From: Micromonospora pattaloongensis
Lineage (GTDB): Bacteria; Actinomycetota; Actinomycetes; Mycobacteriales; Micromonosporaceae
NCBI RefSeq assembly: GCF_900107255.1
Contig: NZ_FNPH01000002.1
Location: 186,001-250,000, forward strand
DNA length: 64,000 nucleotides
Reading direction: 5' to 3'
Shown here: piece after piece, positions 60,504 to 64,000 of the stretch
Numbering within the stretch: position 1 is the stretch's first letter
How the letters are laid out: the number at the start of each line of letters is the position of its first letter
Notes under the pieces: generated by a model
Database searches by the model: none
The model's input: the letters and a program-made list of their open reading frames with translations, nothing else
Told to the model about the DNA's origin: nothing
Position numbers and translations under genes: made by a program

Positions 60504-61904
60504 GTGTTGTTGACGATCTCCACCACGCACTCCCCGGCTACTGACCTAGGCTTCCTGCTGGTCAAGCACCCTGATCGACCGCAGTCTGTCGAGACGACCG
60601 GCGGGACGGCGTACGTCTGGTATCCGGAGGCCACTCCTGCGCGGTGCACGGTCGCGCTTCTGCTGGATGTCGACCCGGTGGAGTTGGCGCGACCGTCGAA
60701 GGGACAGAGATCGCCCGATAACTTCTCGCTCGGGCGCTACGTCAACGACCGGCCGTACGCGGCATCGAGCCTGCTCACCGTGGCTTTGGGCAAGGTGTTC
60801 CGCTCCGCGCTGAAGGGGGCGAGCAGGGATCGGCCCGAGCTGGTCGATGTCGCCCTACCGTTGGAGATCGAGGTATCGGCCCTGCCATGCCGGGGCGGAG
60901 TCAAAGTCGTTGAGCAGCTGTTCGCTCCGCTGGGCTGGGCGGTGACGGCGACACCGGTCCCGCTGGACCCGGCGTTCCCCGACTGGGGTGACTCCCGGTA
61001 CGTGCAGTTGAGGCTTACCGGCCGCCGGAAGCTCGCCGAGGCACTGAACCATCTGTACGTGCTGCTGCCCGTCCTTGACGACGCCAAGCATTACTGGGTT
61101 TCCGAGGACGAGGTGGACAAGCTGCTCCGCGCCGGCGAAGGGTGGCTTGCCGGGCATCCCGTGAAGGAGCTGATCACGCGGCGTTACCTGGCCAACCGCC
61201 GGTCTCTGGCTCTGAGCGCCCTGGAGCGGCTACAAGCGGCCTCGGACGAGCTCGAGACCACGGACGAGCCGGAAGAGGTCGACGAGAGCGAGCGCAAGAA
61301 GCCGCTGGTCAAGTTGCCCACGGAAGCGGTGCTGGCCGCGCTCGCCGAGTCCGGCGCGGCCAGGGTGCTCGATCTGGGCTGCGGCCCGGGCACGCTGTTG
61401 TTGGAGTTGATGGCCGACCGGCGCTACATCGAGATAGTCGGCGCGGACGTGTCCAGCGCGAGTCTGCGGATCGCCGAGCGGCGGTTGAAGCTCGACCGGC
61501 TTCCGGAGCGACAGCGGGGCCGGATCAAGCTGGTCCAGTCGGCGCTCACCTACCACGACGACCGGCTCAAGGGCTACGACGCCGCCGTCCTGATGGAGGT
61601 CATCGAACACCTCGACGAGGTGCGTCTGCCCGCTCTGGAACGGGCCGTGTTCGGGCACGCGAACCCGGCGACGGTGATCGTGACGACCCCGAACGTCGAG
61701 TACAACGTCCGCTACGAGGGACTGGCCCACGAGCACCTGCGCCACGACGACCACCGGTTCGAGTGGACCCGCGCGCAGTTCGCGGCGTGGGCGGCCCGGG
61801 TCGCCGAGGCGTACGGCTACGACGCGCACATCCGGCCGGTCGGCGACGTCGATCCAGAGGTCGGCTCCCCTACCCAGCTCGCGTTTTTCCGGAAGGCCGC
61901 CTGA
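60504..61904 (+). CDS. hen1: 3'-terminal RNA ribose 2'-O-methyltransferase Hen1
   Basis: In this 466-aa bacterial Hen1, the N-terminal half (MLLTISTTHSPATDLGFLLV to about 240) is the activating domain that stimulates Pnkp ligation. The C-terminal half is the SAM methyltransferase: ARVLDLGCGPGTLLLELM near residue 290, with metal-binding residues in AVLMEVIEHLDEVRLPAL and EGLAHEHLRHDDHRFEW. It methylates the 2'-OH at the 3' end of cleaved RNA before sealing, which prevents recleavage at that site. The GTG start fits the family N-terminus. It stops directly before the pnkp GTG. Confidence 0.95.
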   Translation: MLLTISTTHSPATDLGFLLVKHPDRPQSVETTGGTAYVWYPEATPARCTVALLLDVDPVELARPSKGQRSPDNFSLGRYVNDRPYAASSLLTVALGKVFRSALKGASRDRPELVDVALPLEIEVSALPCRGGVKVVEQLFAPLGWAVTATPVPLDPAFPDWGDSRYVQLRLTGRRKLAEALNHLYVLLPVLDDAKHYWVSEDEVDKLLRAGEGWLAGHPVKELITRRYLANRRSLALSALERLQAASDELETTDEPEEVDESERKKPLVKLPTEAVLAALAESGAARVLDLGCGPGTLLLELMADRRYIEIVGADVSSASLRIAERRLKLDRLPERQRGRIKLVQSALTYHDDRLKGYDAAVLMEVIEHLDEVRLPALERAVFGHANPATVIVTTPNVEYNVRYEGLAHEHLRHDDHRFEWTRAQFAAWAARVAEAYGYDAHIRPVGDVDPEVGSPTQLAFFRKAA

Positions 61905-64000
61905 GTGAACCTCGACATTCCTGAACTCTCCCTCATCGCACTGGTGGGCATCTCCGGGTCCGGCAAGTCGACATTCGCCCGCCGGTACTTCAAGCCGACC
62001 GAAGTGCTGTCCTCGGATGCATTCCGGGCCATGGTCGCTGACGACGAGAATGACCAGTCCGCCTCCAAGGACGCTTTCGAGGCGCTACACCACGTCGCCG
62101 GCATCCGCCTGCGCGCCGGCCGGCGGGTGGTGGTGGATGCCACCAATGTCCAGCAACATGCCCGCGCCGAGCTGGTGAAGCTCGCCCGTGAGCACGACGT
62201 ACTCCCTGTCGCCATCGTTCTCGACACCCCGGAACCGATTGCATGGGAACGCACGCAGGCCAGGCAGGACCGCACCTTCGGCCGGCAGGTACTGCGCAGT
62301 CAGCAGCAGAACCTCCGCCGTTCCCTGCGCAATCTGGGACGCGAGGGGTTCCGGAAGGTGCACGTCGTCACCGATCCCGGCGACGTCACCATCACGTACG
62401 AGAGGGCCTGGAACGACAAGCGCGAGATCACCGGGCCGTTCGACATCATCGGCGACGTGCACGGCTGCCGCTCCGAACTGGAGACGCTGCTGACCAAGCT
62501 CGGGTGGGCGATCGAGCGTGACGAGGCGGGGCGTCCGGTCAACGCCACCCATCCCGAGGGGCGGCTGGCCGTCTTCGTCGGTGACCTCGTCGATCGTGGC
62601 CCGGACTCCCCCGGTGTGCTGCGCCTGGTGATGGGCATGACCGCGGCGGGCACGGCGCTGTGCGTGCCCGGCAACCACGAGCAGAAGCTGCTACGCAAGC
62701 TGCGCGGCCGCAAGGTCAGCGTGACCCACGGCCTCGCGGAGACCCTCTCCCAACTGGAAGCGGAGACCCCTGAGTTCATCGAATCCGCCGCGACGTGGAT
62801 CGACGGCCTGGTCAGCCACCTGCGGTTGGACGGAGGCCGGCTGGTGGTGGCGCACGCCGGGCTCAAGGAGGAGTTCCACGGCCGCGCGTCCGGGCGGGTG
62901 CGGGCGTTCTGCCTGTACGGGGAAACCACCGGCGAAACCGACGAGTACGGGCTACCGGTGCGCTACCCGTGGGCCAACGACTACCGCGGCTCGGCGATGG
63001 TCGTCTACGGCCACGTCCCCACCCCGAAGCCGGAGTGGGTCAACAACACGATCTGCCTGGACACCGGCTGCGTGTTCGGCGGCCATCTGACGGCGCTGCG
63101 ATACCCGGAGAAGGATCTGGTCTCGGTGCCGGCCGAGAGGATGCACTACGAGCCGGTCAAGCCGCTGGTCCCCGCCACTCCGGCGCGTGACGACGCGACT
63201 CTCAACCTGGCCGACGTGACCGGCCGGCGCCATATCCGCACCGACTATGGCGCCTTGACCGTCGACGCTGAGAACGCCGCCGCCGCGCTGGAAGTGATGA
63301 GCCGGTTCGCTGTCGACCCGCGCTACCTGCTGTGGCTGCCGCCAACCATGTCCCCGCCCTCCACCTCCACTCTCGAGGGATACCTGGAGTACCCGACCGA
63401 GGCGTTCGCCGACTACCGGGCTGTCGGCGTGGAGCGGGTCGTGTGCGAGGAGAAGCACATGGGCTCGCGGGCCGTCGTACTCGTGTGTCGGGACGCGGCG
63501 AGTGCGGCCGGACGATTCGGCGTCGACGACGGCTCGTCCGGTACGGTCTACACCCGCACCGGACGGCCGTTCTTCACCGATGCTGAGCTGACCGAGGCGC
63601 TGCTTGCCCGCGTTCGCGCCGCAGCGGATCCGCTCTTCGACGAACTGGCCACCGATTGGCTGCTGCTCGATTGCGAGCTGCTGCCCTGGTCGGCGAAGGC
63701 CGGTGCCCTGATCAAGGGCCAGTACGCGGCCGTCGGCGCGGCGGCGCGCGCCGCGTTGCCCACGGCGCTGAGCGCGCTCGACGCGGGAATCGGTCGGGGG
63801 CTCGACCTCTCCGAGCTTCGGGCCCGGACGGCGGCACGCGCGGCCAACGCCGGCGCGTTCACCGAGGCGTACCGACGCTACTGCTGGCCCATCGACGGCC
63901 TGGACGGCATTCAGCTCGCCCCTTTCATGATCCTGGCCTCCGAAGGTGCCTCCCACACGGCCCGCGACCACGGCTGGCACCTCGCGCTCTGCGACCGCCT
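61905..64000 (+). CDS. pnkp: polynucleotide kinase-phosphatase-ligase Pnkp (3' end beyond window)
   Basis: The first 698 residues are visible. The N-terminal kinase has P-loop LVGISGSGKSTFARRYF at residues 13-29. The metallophosphatase shows FDIIGDVHGC near 177, VFVGDLVDRGPDSP near 225, and VPGNHEQKLLRKL near 255. The C-terminal ligase has the nucleotidyl-acceptor Lys in VVCEEKHMGSRAVVLV near 522 and LLLDCELLPWSAKAG. Kinase and phosphatase heal cleaved RNA ends; ligase with Hen1 seals them. GTG follows the hen1 TGA without a gap. Truncated only by the window edge. Confidence 0.95.
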   Translation, partial: MNLDIPELSLIALVGISGSGKSTFARRYFKPTEVLSSDAFRAMVADDENDQSASKDAFEALHHVAGIRLRAGRRVVVDATNVQQHARAELVKLAREHDVLPVAIVLDTPEPIAWERTQARQDRTFGRQVLRSQQQNLRRSLRNLGREGFRKVHVVTDPGDVTITYERAWNDKREITGPFDIIGDVHGCRSELETLLTKLGWAIERDEAGRPVNATHPEGRLAVFVGDLVDRGPDSPGVLRLVMGMTAAGTALCVPGNHEQKLLRKLRGRKVSVTHGLAETLSQLEAETPEFIESAATWIDGLVSHLRLDGGRLVVAHAGLKEEFHGRASGRVRAFCLYGETTGETDEYGLPVRYPWANDYRGSAMVVYGHVPTPKPEWVNNTICLDTGCVFGGHLTALRYPEKDLVSVPAERMHYEPVKPLVPATPARDDATLNLADVTGRRHIRTDYGALTVDAENAAAALEVMSRFAVDPRYLLWLPPTMSPPSTSTLEGYLEYPTEAFADYRAVGVERVVCEEKHMGSRAVVLVCRDAASAAGRFGVDDGSSGTVYTRTGRPFFTDAELTEALLARVRAAADPLFDELATDWLLLDCELLPWSAKAGALIKGQYAAVGAAARAALPTALSALDAGIGRGLDLSELRARTAARAANAGAFTEAYRRYCWPIDGLDGIQLAPFMILASEGASHTARDHGWHLALCDR

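Overview
The window is about 70% GC with dense coding on both strands, frequent GTG/TTG starts and ATGA/GTGA gene overlaps. That base use, together with a Ter/TelA stress cluster, XRE-TPR and NB-ARC-TPR regulators, a GH64-ricin glucanase, an Rhs/LamG toxin locus and a Pnkp/Hen1 pair, points to a filamentous actinobacterium, most like the Micromonosporaceae. The family assignment is inference. I saw no rRNA, tRNA, CRISPR array or replication origin.

Layout. (1) 0.2-1.7 kb: a DUF6010 membrane gene divergent from a GlxA/AraC-type regulator. (2) 1.7-13.6 kb, all minus strand: a tellurium-resistance-type stress cluster with five TerD-family genes, one TerA/TerF-like gene, TelA, a DUF475 (TerC-like) membrane protein, one unknown gene, and a four-enzyme module (HpcH/HpaI lyase, PRTase-TRSP, StiP-like protein, HAD hydrolase) whose genes overlap by 4 bp. 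(3) 13.6-15.7 kb: decayed DNA with a 54-bp copy of the glxA-like gene, a frameshifted cold-shock-like gene and IS scraps, plus one FMN-binding protein gene. (4) 15.7-23.1 kb: a secreted protein, an NB-ARC/TPR regulator, a lipoprotein, a Nudix hydrolase, a transposase remnant, and an APH-like kinase coupled to an XRE-TPR regulator. (5) 23.3-27.2 kb: a probable operon of a small membrane protein, GPP34, an APC permease and a GNAT acetyltransferase, then small genes. (6) 27.2-32.4 kb: a molybdopterin oxidoreductase, a GH64 beta-1,3-glucanase with a LacI-type operator and TTG start, a DUF1707 protein, an enoyl-CoA hydratase, and a HigBA-like pair with a frameshifted toxin. (7) 32.4-42.3 kb: pdxY, two MFS exporters facing each other across a strong terminator, a DUF2786 protein, katG with a furA relic upstream, and a PAS histidine kinase.

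(8) 42.6-54.6 kb is the most distinctive region. IS5 and IS3 relics are followed, reading right to left in transcription order, by a secreted LamG/lectin giant, a 2373-aa Rhs protein with a HINT domain and a C-terminal CdiA-type tRNase-like toxin, and a 78-aa cysteine-containing candidate immunity gene 2 bp after the toxin stop. (9) 55.1-60.3 kb: a TIGR03118 secreted protein, a SanA/YdcF protein, and an operon like E. coli yjfLMC/ygiBC (lipoprotein, glutathionylspermidine-synthetase-like ATP-grasp, small protein, DUF350). (10) 60.5-64.0 kb: the Hen1-Pnkp RNA repair pair, with Pnkp running off the right edge.

The window therefore combines stress response (Ter, KatG, RNA repair), conflict (Rhs toxin-immunity, degraded toxin-antitoxin) and extracellular polymer use, with mobile-element debris around the accessory segments.
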